Assembly (NCBI GenBank): GCA_014302835.1
Contig: CP060294.1
Span: forward strand, 2,691,067 to 2,755,066
Reading direction: 5' to 3'
Source of the DNA: Pedobacter sp. PAMC26386
Lineage (GTDB): Bacteria > Bacteroidota > Bacteroidia > Sphingobacteriales > Sphingobacteriaceae
Length of the DNA stretch: 64,000 nt
Shown here: one piece after another, positions 43,079 through 51,216 of the stretch
How positions within the stretch are numbered: the first letter of the stretch is position 1
Layout of the letters: each line of letters opens with the position of its first letter
Position numbers and translations under genes: made by a program
Notes under the pieces: model-generated
Database searches by the model: none
Told to the model about the DNA's origin: nothing
Seen by the model: the letters and a program-made list of their open reading frames with translations, nothing else

Positions 43079-44628
43079 TAATTATATAGGTAATAAAACT
43101 TGTTCCCCGTTTCTTTAAAATAATCGATCCCGACACAAGACAACATCATCTCTTCTTGAAAATCAAGAAAATGATCATTGTCACCCAAAGATTGAATAAG
43201 CAATTCTTTATTTCCTATGATAAAAGCTCCGGAGAATTTTTCGCACTTAAAAAATTTCCCCCTATTACGAATGAGCAATTCATCTGTTAAGTATTTTGAA
43301 AACATCTCCTTTAATAACAGATCTACCAAAAGTATTTCACAACAAATATTTATAGCACCCGCTTCAGTTTTTTCGAATTCACCAACTAAAGCAAGAATGT
43401 CTGATACAGGTATTATCGAATTCTGATCATAGAAGAATACAAAAGGAGTTACCACCAATCTATCTAACAGTTGAGTAGTTGAAATAAGTGAAGGATTAAC
43501 TTCGCTAACATAACAAACGGAGACTTGTTTCGATAAACGATGATTATCTAATTTCAGATGACCTACACACACAAGAACTAGAATTCTGGTGCTAAAATTT
43601 AAGCTCAGATAATTGACAATTATGTATAAATTTTCCACTTGTTCAGATCCATCATCTAAAATTTTTAGAATAAAAGTAAATTTATCAAAATTATGCAGCT
43701 TATATTCATTTGCCAGATTGTATAATTCAATTTCTTTAACAACTAAATAACTAGCTGTCCCTTTATTAATGCTATTGAACTGAGCGTAAAAAGGATGTCC
43801 GTTGACATAGTTGTTTTTTCTAAAAATGCCCTTATTTTCTTTTGCAACTCTCCCGGTATAATGAATGATAGGATTTTCTATTTCGATTAATGTCTCAGCC
43901 CATGAAAAACTCAATTGGACATGGGTTCTGACATTCTTTTGTATTAGAATAGCATTCCACCACAAACACCACATGTCAGTACACCAAGACTCGAATTTCT
44001 GCTTTCCCTCTACGTAGAAACCTGACTGTGCATTATAATTTTCCAACATCCCGAACATTTTTTCACAATCAGCTTCAAGTTTAAGCCAAAACGCCGAAGT
44101 AACATTTTTTAATACATATTGTGCCCCCCCGGAATGTTTATCATTTTCTTCAATGGATTCTATATCAATTCCAACAATCGAAATCATTTCCTTCAAAAGA
44201 GCTGCATTTGAAGTCTTTATAATGTAATCGATTGAAGTATAATTCCAGGTGTCAGAGGCAAACCATTCATCACCTTCGAGTAAGAGTTTAAAGTCTGGGA
44301 GATGCCTAAATATGATATCAGAATCGTGATAAAATAAAACTTGATGTTCCAACCAGCTATTTATTCTAAAATGAGTGGCTAACAAATGTGGTCTTATTGA
44401 AGAAGCATATTTTTTCGAAATGCGTTTGTCTGGATAGGCATAAAATGTAGCTTGTTTATTTAAGTTTATCAATTCACTGAAGAAATCAGAAAGGCCTCTA
44501 TTTTCATTATATCCTATAAGTACATGAATACGGTCAGCAGCAATCCCCATTCTTGAAAAGTTGAATATCTGCAGCTTTATTTGCCAATAAAAATAGTATT
44601 CATCGGGTTGTGCAGAAATATAAATCAT
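43078..44628 (-). CDS. Large two-part glycosyltransferase-like protein
   Basis: 516 residues. The first 300 resemble a GT-A enzyme: MIYISAQPDEYYFYWQIKL, then HQVLFYHDSDIIFRHLP with a DxD metal motif, HSGGAQYVLK, WCTDMWCLWWNAIL and NPIIHYTGR. The last 200 residues (from about 315) look like a second, less conserved GT-A-like domain (FIFLKILDDGSEQ-type start and VTPFVFFYDQNS). No export signal. It is the first of four tightly spaced genes (overlap of 1 bp with the LanC-like gene) of the candidate peptide cluster. Similar proteins accompany RiPP-like loci in Bacteroidota, but donor and acceptor are unknown. Confidence 0.7.
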   Translation of the reverse strand: MIYISAQPDEYYFYWQIKLQIFNFSRMGIAADRIHVLIGYNENRGLSDFFSELINLNKQATFYAYPDKRISKKYASSIRPHLLATHFRINSWLEHQVLFYHDSDIIFRHLPDFKLLLEGDEWFASDTWNYTSIDYIIKTSNAALLKEMISIVGIDIESIEENDKHSGGAQYVLKNVTSAFWLKLEADCEKMFGMLENYNAQSGFYVEGKQKFESWCTDMWCLWWNAILIQKNVRTHVQLSFSWAETLIEIENPIIHYTGRVAKENKGIFRKNNYVNGHPFYAQFNSINKGTASYLVVKEIELYNLANEYKLHNFDKFTFILKILDDGSEQVENLYIIVNYLSLNFSTRILVLVCVGHLKLDNHRLSKQVSVCYVSEVNPSLISTTQLLDRLVVTPFVFFYDQNSIIPVSDILALVGEFEKTEAGAINICCEILLVDLLLKEMFSKYLTDELLIRNRGKFFKCEKFSGAFIIGNKELLIQSLGDNDHFLDFQEEMMLSCVGIDYFKETGNKFYYLYN

Positions 44629-44696
44629 AGTCAGACAAGGTTAAAATAAGTAGACATTAAAAAGCACCCCTATATAGTATTTTAATAATAATTGTG

Positions 44697-45950
44697 TTAG
44701 TGGTTAAATAATTCTTTTAATTTCCTGTCAAGTGATGGAATCTGGGTAGTACCATTTAAATGGTAAATACCTTCAACAATACCCAATTTGTTAATTAAGA
44801 TATATGTTGGAATCAGAGTAATTGAATATTTAGCAGACAAAGACCTGAGTATGTTTCTGTTTTTTAGATCCTCACCAGTTGAAAAATCATGTACATTGAT
44901 AAACTGCTTAAGATTATGGTTGATTACGCCACTCTCCCAGGTAAAAAAATCTCTGTCCATAGAAATACTAATTACTTCCAGACCATCCTGATTATATTTT
45001 TGAAAAATTTCAATTAGATGAGGGGTGTACTCTATACAGGGTTTGCACCACGTTGCCCAAAAATCAAGCAGAACATATTTCTTTCCAATATAGGAAGAAA
45101 GTTGTATTGAACTCCCGTTTAACGCAATCCTTGAAAAATTAAACGCCGCTTTACCCACTTTGACAGAGTCTTTTTGAAGAGTTACCATCTCTTTTTGAGT
45201 TTTCAACCTTTTGAAAACCTCCTTACCAAGTGCACTATTTTTTACAGGCTCAGAAAATTGTTCATAAAGATTTTGTGCTAAGTCACTGGAAAGGGTAACT
45301 CCATCTGTATAAGACAGGAATACATAAGGGCCAATAACAGAATTAGAATTCATTTTTATAAAATTAAGATCCGCTTTCTTTAGTTGCACCTTAACTTCTT
45401 CAAGATCCTTAGATAATATTCTTATACTGTCTTTATAGTGGTCAACCTGATTCGTATCTACTTTGCTTCTTGAATTCAGGTATAACCATTTTTTTCTTAA
45501 AGAATCTAAAGATTTATAGAATGGTTTTTGTACCTCAAGCAAAGCTAAATAGGTAGAATGCGTCTTAGAACCCACAAGAACAGCTTTCTTAAAACTATTC
45601 TCTTCCAGAGTTATTTTCATTGACTCAGGCTCCAAAAAGATAGTGGTTAAATTCGGGTCATCCATTGACCTGGATTTGATGTTCCCCTTAAGCAAAGCCC
45701 ATACTGGTTCAGAAATGTTCCCTTTAAATGAAAACATTCCTTTTGAAACTATAGCAGTGTCATTTAGATACTTATTCAGATTATTCGTGTAGGTTAATAC
45801 AATAGTTCCGGTATCACGATTCAATAGTTTACCTGTTAAACAAAAATCACCTTTATTTAACCTCTGCCCCATGGAGTTGAAAGCAATAAGACTAAGCAAT
45901 GAAAACAGAAGCCCTACTCTATAATTCCATTTTTTCTCGAAAACCTCCAT
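44697..45950 (-). CDS. TlpA-like thioredoxin with N-terminal DUF4369
   Basis: 417 residues. A short N-terminal segment with a hydrophobic stretch (VGLLFSLLSLIAFNSMGQ) predicts export to the periplasm. Residues about 30-125 form a DUF4369-type beta domain, followed by a helical linker and a thioredoxin fold with the redox pair in FWATWCKPCIEYTPH (about 300). TlpA-like proteins reduce or isomerise disulfides in the envelope. It lies 116 bp after the precursor gene and 68 bp before the next gene. In a cluster encoding a six-cysteine peptide and a VKOR fusion, a role in disulfide shuffling is likely (inference). Confidence 0.88.
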   Translation of the reverse strand: MEVFEKKWNYRVGLLFSLLSLIAFNSMGQRLNKGDFCLTGKLLNRDTGTIVLTYTNNLNKYLNDTAIVSKGMFSFKGNISEPVWALLKGNIKSRSMDDPNLTTIFLEPESMKITLEENSFKKAVLVGSKTHSTYLALLEVQKPFYKSLDSLRKKWLYLNSRSKVDTNQVDHYKDSIRILSKDLEEVKVQLKKADLNFIKMNSNSVIGPYVFLSYTDGVTLSSDLAQNLYEQFSEPVKNSALGKEVFKRLKTQKEMVTLQKDSVKVGKAAFNFSRIALNGSSIQLSSYIGKKYVLLDFWATWCKPCIEYTPHLIEIFQKYNQDGLEVISISMDRDFFTWESGVINHNLKQFINVHDFSTGEDLKNRNILRSLSAKYSITLIPTYILINKLGIVEGIYHLNGTTQIPSLDRKLKELFNH

Positions 45951-46012
45951 TCTTTAAAGATATAAAATGTATTGAAAATTATTCCAAAATTGATTTAAGC
46001 TATAATTTGTGT

Positions 46013-46046
46013 AAATACCCAAATGTCATTTGACACCCGGGTATTT
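46013..46046 (-). terminator. Hairpin between precursor gene and the modification genes (attenuator candidate)
   Basis: AAATACCC (46013-46020) and GGGTATTT (46039-46046) pair around an inner stem TGTCA/TGACA. It lies 20 bp after the precursor stop. Without a long T-run it probably allows partial read-through. Confidence 0.6.
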
Positions 46047-46066
46047 GCATAATTTAATCTTTGTGT

Positions 46067-46300
46067 CTACCGCGTACCATTCCAACCGCATTCACCACCA
46101 TAATTACCTGGCTCACCAACAGTTATACAAGAAACACAAGAAGCATCAGTTGTACAATCATTACTAGTACGACAAGAAGTTGTAGTTCCACATCCGGTTA
46201 AGGTCGATGTATTAAATCCCCCCATAACATTTTTCAATTGACTTCTTGTTAGAATCCGGCCCTCGGCAAGGTCAACAATTTTCAAATTTAACTTTCTCAT
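46067..46300 (-). CDS. Double-glycine-leader, six-cysteine precursor peptide
   Basis: 77 residues. The leader ends in a double glycine (LTRSQLKNVMGG, residues 17-28), as in peptides cleaved by C39 proteases and in Bacteroidota natural-product precursors. The presumed core (29-77) has six Cys at 37, 43, 49, 55, 58 and 71 (spacing C-x5-C-x5-C-x5-C-x2-C-x12-C) and 16 Ser/Thr out of 49 residues. There is no Sec-type signal, so export through a peptidase-containing transporter is expected; none is encoded in the window. The gene is flanked by the VKOR fusion upstream and the TlpA-like gene downstream. A bacteriocin- or signal-like peptide is the best guess. Confidence 0.85.
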   Translation of the reverse strand: MRKLNLKIVDLAEGRILTRSQLKNVMGGFNTSTLTGCGTTTSCRTSNDCTTDASCVSCITVGEPGNYGGECGWNGTR

Positions 46301-46534
46301 AGTTTAAATTTTCCATGATTAATATAGATAACTTCTCCAAGCTGAGTTAATTAAGCTACATAGTTTTATAACTCCATGTTAGTTAGAACTGCTCGTTTGC
46401 AACCGGTCAGTTCACTTGTACAAAATCTTTATATAAACTTATATCGTTCTGAGAGGTATAGAATATGATATTTTTTTCTTTACAGTGTTCGGCTTTTATT
46501 CCAGTTTAGCGAGCATTATGGAATTAAAAATCTG

Positions 46535-48112
46535 TTAGTCAATCAAAAACTCGACATCTTCAAGTCGATAAGGAAGTGTTAATCTATGTCCATTTATAAA
46601 AAATGTTGGTGTACTTGATATTCCGGCCTGTTTGTACCAGGCTTTTTGCTGAACCCCAAAGTTCAATTTAACTTCTTCGATCTCTATTGGATATTTTTTG
46701 GCCCAGGAATCATAATCCTGTTTTCTGGAGTACCAATCCAATAATGCTGTATCGAGTAATTCGCTATCACCAATCACCTGTAATGCTCTAAGATGCTGAA
46801 CTACTTTTAGCCTGGGATCGTTAAGGTATGTAGATACACTAAAAATAATCTTCAGCTGGAAATCGTCTCTATTCAAAAGCCAGTTCTGAATAATTTTATG
46901 AGAATCACCGCAAGGCCTGCAATAAAGATTACTGATCATAGTTATAGTCGTACCCGCTTGCGGATTTCCTATAGATAAAGCAACTAGATCTTCGGGAATG
47001 TATTCATATTGCTGATTTATTAAATGCTGATTGAACATATTGGCATCATATTTAAATAACTTCAGCTGTTCTTTTAAGGGTTGCGTTTGTGAAGAAAGAA
47101 GAAAAAATGGTTTAAGAAATGACCATACAGCAATAGGAAGTCCGAATGAAAAAATCAAGGCAATAGCTTCTGAAAAATCAATCGTCTGAGTGTAAGAAAA
47201 AAAAGTAAAAAAAATAATAGCCTCTAACCATAAAAAAGCTTGAATTGCACAGCAGAGTATACACCAGCTTTTATGTCTGAATTGATACACCAAAGAATAA
47301 ATTGTATAGGGTAAACATAAAACATTCACAATTGCCAGTAAAGAGACATTATGAAGGTTATAAAGTAAATAGATTAGTGAACCAGTAAAATAAAATGCCC
47401 CCACTTCACTCCAACTTAACCATGAAGTTAGCTTGGCTGCATCAGAATTTAAAATAGTGTTGCAATTGCTTTTCTTAACTACACCACATAGATTTTGAAC
47501 GAAAGGGTTGTCAGCATTTATACTATGGATCAGAAGAAAACAACTGAAGATGACACCCAATACTTTTACACCTAACAAGCAAAAAAAAGCTAACGATCGA
47601 TCATAGTTAAGAAAAGCCAATATCAATATCAGCATCATCGCTACCAGAAAGGGCCACCTGGCCTGATTAAAAAGTCCCTGAATGATTGCAGAACTATAAG
47701 ATGGTTCGCCACTATATTTACTCTTCTCGGCATAGAGTATAATTCCATCCCATTCATTCAAAAATTCAAGTTCAGGCATCTTCCTGTTAGAATTTTTGTG
47801 ATCAGAAAAAGAAACTACGTTATCTTTTATATCATATATGATAAGAAACCTATCTTCTTTCAGCGCTTGCAAGTGAGCGACGAAGGGGAATCGTAATGTT
47901 CTTTTATAGTAATCATCCTTATCAATCTGATAGGAAATATGCGGAACTGACCATTCAGTTAAACAATCACTTATACTTAAGAGACTTGGATAATATGGAT
48001 GATTCTTCAGTTTTTCATTTAATGTAAAACTGCTGACTCTTACATTCAGCTTTTTCAGCAGCAGAGAAAGAACTATAATAGGATTATCTTTTTCAAATTC
48101 ACCAGACATCAT
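46535..48112 (-). CDS. C39-like, VKOR and thioredoxin fusion protein
   Basis: 525 residues. Part 1 (about 1-130) resembles the C39 peptidase fold (HPYYPSLLSISDCLTEWSVP, PFVAHLQALKEDRFLIIYD), but no cysteine stands where the catalytic one is expected. Part 2 (about 150-340) is a VKOR domain with several membrane helices, the loop cysteines in NLCGVVKKSNCNTILNS and the active CxxC in SWCILCCAIQ. Part 3 (about 380-525) is a DsbA-like thioredoxin with NLYCRPCGDSHK and STPTFFINGHRL. The enzyme should make disulfides by passing electrons to quinone. It is located 234 bp upstream of the precursor gene. A specific disulfide maturase for that peptide is inferred. Confidence 0.88.
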   Translation of the reverse strand: MMSGEFEKDNPIIVLSLLLKKLNVRVSSFTLNEKLKNHPYYPSLLSISDCLTEWSVPHISYQIDKDDYYKRTLRFPFVAHLQALKEDRFLIIYDIKDNVVSFSDHKNSNRKMPELEFLNEWDGIILYAEKSKYSGEPSYSSAIIQGLFNQARWPFLVAMMLILILAFLNYDRSLAFFCLLGVKVLGVIFSCFLLIHSINADNPFVQNLCGVVKKSNCNTILNSDAAKLTSWLSWSEVGAFYFTGSLIYLLYNLHNVSLLAIVNVLCLPYTIYSLVYQFRHKSWCILCCAIQAFLWLEAIIFFTFFSYTQTIDFSEAIALIFSFGLPIAVWSFLKPFFLLSSQTQPLKEQLKLFKYDANMFNQHLINQQYEYIPEDLVALSIGNPQAGTTITMISNLYCRPCGDSHKIIQNWLLNRDDFQLKIIFSVSTYLNDPRLKVVQHLRALQVIGDSELLDTALLDWYSRKQDYDSWAKKYPIEIEEVKLNFGVQQKAWYKQAGISSTPTFFINGHRLTLPYRLEDVEFLID

Positions 48113-48652
48113 ATTTCACATAATTATTTAATCTAATGTATAGTTAAAAAAAATAAAAAACAACAATAATATAAACAATACAATGACATTACACACACTC
48201 AATAAGAAACAACATATAATGTTAAAGATATCTAATAGCAGATATGAACAAACACAAATTTTTTAATGAAATTAAATTTCAAATTTTAACGTTAAAATAT
48301 TGGAAAAACCAGTTAAGATTTGCACGAAACAGTATGTTTTTTCATTCAGAAAGAGCAACTTAACAATAAACAAGATATCGACACCGTTCTTACAACCACC
48401 TTACAGTTTTTTTTTATTAACCACTAACCCTTCTAATTCACTAAAAATCAGGCCATCTATAGCACATACGCTCCAAGAAGGGCAACGTATTTTATAATGG
48501 CAAAAATTTTAGTGATTTATTTACGTTAATTTGCACATAATGTTCTTTGAATCTGTTTGAATTGCAAAGGTAATCTTGACCCCTTTTCAATTCAAACAGG
48601 CTCTTAACCAGATTTAACTTAAACTGTTTTACTAATTTTTTGACCATATCGT
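48113..48652. other. 540-bp intergenic region before PBP1A
   Basis: Divergent spacer between the peptide cluster and mrcA, very AT-rich. A 65-codon plus frame (48300-48497) has no support. Contains a CAAAGGTA (-7-like, minus strand) at 48565 and a perfect spaced inverted repeat at 48553-48599. Confidence 0.6.
48553..48599. repeat. Spaced 12-bp perfect inverted repeat upstream of PBP1A
   Basis: CTGTTTGAATTG (48553-48564) and CAATTCAAACAG (48588-48599) are separated by 23 bp and end 53 bp before the PBP1A start. This could be an operator or an RNA hairpin. Confidence 0.75.
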
Positions 48653-51124
48653 ATGTTTAAAGAGATTCATAATAAATACCTGCGTTATTTCTCCGTATTT
48701 ATTTTCTGTATCATCACTTTCTTTTGCGCACTTCAATTAAATTTCCTGTGGCTTTTTGGCTACTCCCCTTCTTACAGGGATATTAAGATGCCTACGCAAA
48801 GTATAGGTTCAGAATTATATACCGCAGACGGAAAATTAATCGGCAGATATTACAAAGAAAATCGTACACCAGTTGTTTACAAACAAATCTCTCCAAGTGT
48901 TATCAACGCATTGGTTGCAACGGAGGATGTCCGCTTTTATAAACATATGGGTATTGACTTCCGTTCTTTATTATCAAGCGGAATTTCGACAGCCACGGGC
49001 GACAAAAGAGGTGCAAGTACCATTACGCAGCAGCTGGCAAAAAACATGTACCGTACCAGGTATAACAAATCACAAGGTTTTATTAAACATATCCCAGTTA
49101 TCAGAACCATTGTTTCGAAATTGAAAGAATGGATGACGGCAGTCAAGCTGGAAGCTAACTATTCTAAGAATGATATTATCACGATGTATCTCAATACAGT
49201 TTCGTTCGGTAATAACACTTACGGGATAAAAACTGCGGCAAGAGTATATTTTGATAAACAAACGGATTCTCTGAGTGTGCCTGAATCTGCCATGTTAGTA
49301 GGAATGCTGAAAGGAACCACAACCTATAACCCGGTACGTTATCCTGAAAGAGCTTTAGAAAGACGAAACGTTTCTTTATCTCAAATGAATAAGTATGGCT
49401 ATATCACTGCTGCCGAACTTACAACTTATAAAGACACCCCTATTAAACTGAAAGAAGGCAGAGAAGATGAAGGCAGTGATGGCGATTCTTACCTGAGAGC
49501 CGCAGTGGCTAAATACCTGGAGAAATGGTGCGATAAAAACGGATACGACTTATATGAAGACGGACTGAAGATCTACACTACAATTGACTCCAAACTTCAG
49601 AAATACGCTGAAGAAGCAGTTGCTGATCAAATGAAAATAGTTCAGAAAAGATTCTATACTGCCTGGGGAAAAGAAGATCCATGGCAGGATTCTGAAAAAA
49701 ACAAAGTTGATTACCCTGGCCGTGCCATGAAGAATCTTCCAATCTACGCATTGCTGGAAAAGAAATACCCAAACAAACCTGATTCGGTAACGGCTTATTT
49801 CAATAAAAAGAAAAAGATGAAAATATTCACCTACAAAGGTGACCGCGATACACTTTTCTCTACACTGGATTCTATCCGTTACTACGGCAAGATTATGAAT
49901 ACAGGGATGATGACCTTAGATCCCTTTAATGGTAAAATTAAAGTATGGGTTGGTGGTTTAGATCATAAATTCTTTAAGTACGACCATGTAAACCAGTCTA
50001 AGCGTCAGGCAGGATCAACTTTCAAACCTTTTGCTTACCTGGCAGCATTTGAAAGTGGTATGAGTCCTTGTGATACCTTTATTGATAAACCTGTTAAAAT
50101 CAAATATGATGAAAAAGGTAAAACAGAATATTGGGAGCCAAGAAATGCCAACTGGCAGAATAGCTATAGAGAAACCTCTCTGCGTGCTGCAATGGGCCGT
50201 TCAATCAATACAATCACTGCACAGGTAACAGAAAAAGTAGGCTGGGAAAATGTAGTTAAGTGGGCACATGAATGTGGTATTGACAGTCATCTGGAGTCTG
50301 TACCCTCTGTAAGTTTAGGCCCTAATGATGTTTCAGTATTTGAAATGGTAAGAGCCTATGGTACTTTCCTGAATAAAGGCGTAAGAACCGACCCTATTTT
50401 AGTAGAAAAAATCACTGACCAGGATGGGAACGTATTAGAAGATTTCGTTGCCAAAACTAAAAAGATACTTTCCGAAGAAATCGCATGGTTAATGCTTTAC
50501 ATGTTCAGAGGTGGAATGGATGAACCAGGCGGAACATCCAGAGCATTATGGGAATGGGATCTTTGGAAGAGCAATAACCAGATTGGTGGTAAAACAGGAA
50601 CATCTTCAGACTATGTTGATGCCTGGTATATGGGAATTACAAAAGACCTGGTTACAGGTGTTTGGGTAGGCTGTGATGAACGTTCTGCACACTTTAAAAA
50701 TGGCGAAACTGGTGAAGGATCACGCACAGCTTTACCTATTTTCGCTAAGTTTATGGAAAAGGTTTACCATGATAAGAGTACTGGCTACACTTATGGACCT
50801 TTCCCGAAAGCTACCGTTCCAATCACAAGAAACTATAACTGTCCTACTCCTGTTTACGCTGTTGACACAACTAAAACAGATAGTGTAGCCACAGATTCTC
50901 TTCATGTAGCAGTTCCTGCCGATGGTGATAAACCTGTAGAAAAACAGGAAGAAGCAAAGAGCGAAGTTCAAAAAGCTGTTGAGCCTGCTTTAAAACAGCT
51001 CGTACCTGTAGTACCGTTGACAAGAAAAGAAGAAAGAGAATTGAGAAAGAAAAAACGTCAGGAAGAAAAGGACAAGAAAAAGGAAGAAGAAGAGAAGAAA
51101 AAAAACGAGGGTAAGACTAAATAA
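48653..51124 (+). CDS. mrcA: Class A penicillin-binding protein 1A
   Basis: 823 residues. One N-terminal membrane helix (YFSVFIFCIITFFCALQLNF), then a GT51 transglycosylase with the catalytic Glu near residue 90 (ATEDVRFYKHMGID) and GASTITQQLAKN. The transpeptidase domain has the SxxK serine in GSTFKPFAYL (about 454), a SIN motif in GRSINTITAQ and KTGT in IGGKTGTSSDY (about 646). The last 80 residues form a Lys/Glu-rich coiled tail. It builds and crosslinks peptidoglycan at the inner membrane. Monocistronic, with a bidirectional terminator. Confidence 0.95.
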   Translation: MFKEIHNKYLRYFSVFIFCIITFFCALQLNFLWLFGYSPSYRDIKMPTQSIGSELYTADGKLIGRYYKENRTPVVYKQISPSVINALVATEDVRFYKHMGIDFRSLLSSGISTATGDKRGASTITQQLAKNMYRTRYNKSQGFIKHIPVIRTIVSKLKEWMTAVKLEANYSKNDIITMYLNTVSFGNNTYGIKTAARVYFDKQTDSLSVPESAMLVGMLKGTTTYNPVRYPERALERRNVSLSQMNKYGYITAAELTTYKDTPIKLKEGREDEGSDGDSYLRAAVAKYLEKWCDKNGYDLYEDGLKIYTTIDSKLQKYAEEAVADQMKIVQKRFYTAWGKEDPWQDSEKNKVDYPGRAMKNLPIYALLEKKYPNKPDSVTAYFNKKKKMKIFTYKGDRDTLFSTLDSIRYYGKIMNTGMMTLDPFNGKIKVWVGGLDHKFFKYDHVNQSKRQAGSTFKPFAYLAAFESGMSPCDTFIDKPVKIKYDEKGKTEYWEPRNANWQNSYRETSLRAAMGRSINTITAQVTEKVGWENVVKWAHECGIDSHLESVPSVSLGPNDVSVFEMVRAYGTFLNKGVRTDPILVEKITDQDGNVLEDFVAKTKKILSEEIAWLMLYMFRGGMDEPGGTSRALWEWDLWKSNNQIGGKTGTSSDYVDAWYMGITKDLVTGVWVGCDERSAHFKNGETGEGSRTALPIFAKFMEKVYHDKSTGYTYGPFPKATVPITRNYNCPTPVYAVDTTKTDSVATDSLHVAVPADGDKPVEKQEEAKSEVQKAVEPALKQLVPVVPLTRKEERELRKKKRQEEKDKKKEEEEKKKNEGKTK

Positions 51125-51165
51125 CCTCCATTAACAAGACTAGACAATCTTTAGCATATTTCAAA

Positions 51166-51201
51166 AAAGGCCAGCCAAATAACTCAATCTCGCTGGCCTT
51201 T
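51166..51201. terminator. Bidirectional terminator after PBP1A
   Basis: AAAGGCCAGC and GCTGGCCTTT are perfect arms, 16-nt loop, A-rich on the left. It serves PBP1A and the convergent protease gene. Confidence 0.8.
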
Positions 51202-51216
51202 AAACAATCAAATTCC

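Noticed and set aside
40233..48112. Ordinary lanthipeptide cluster
   Set aside because: No LanB/LanM dehydratase and the LanC-like protein shows no zinc ligands.
48300..48497. 65-codon plus-strand frame upstream of PBP1A
   Set aside because: Low-complexity composition, no start context, in a regulatory spacer.
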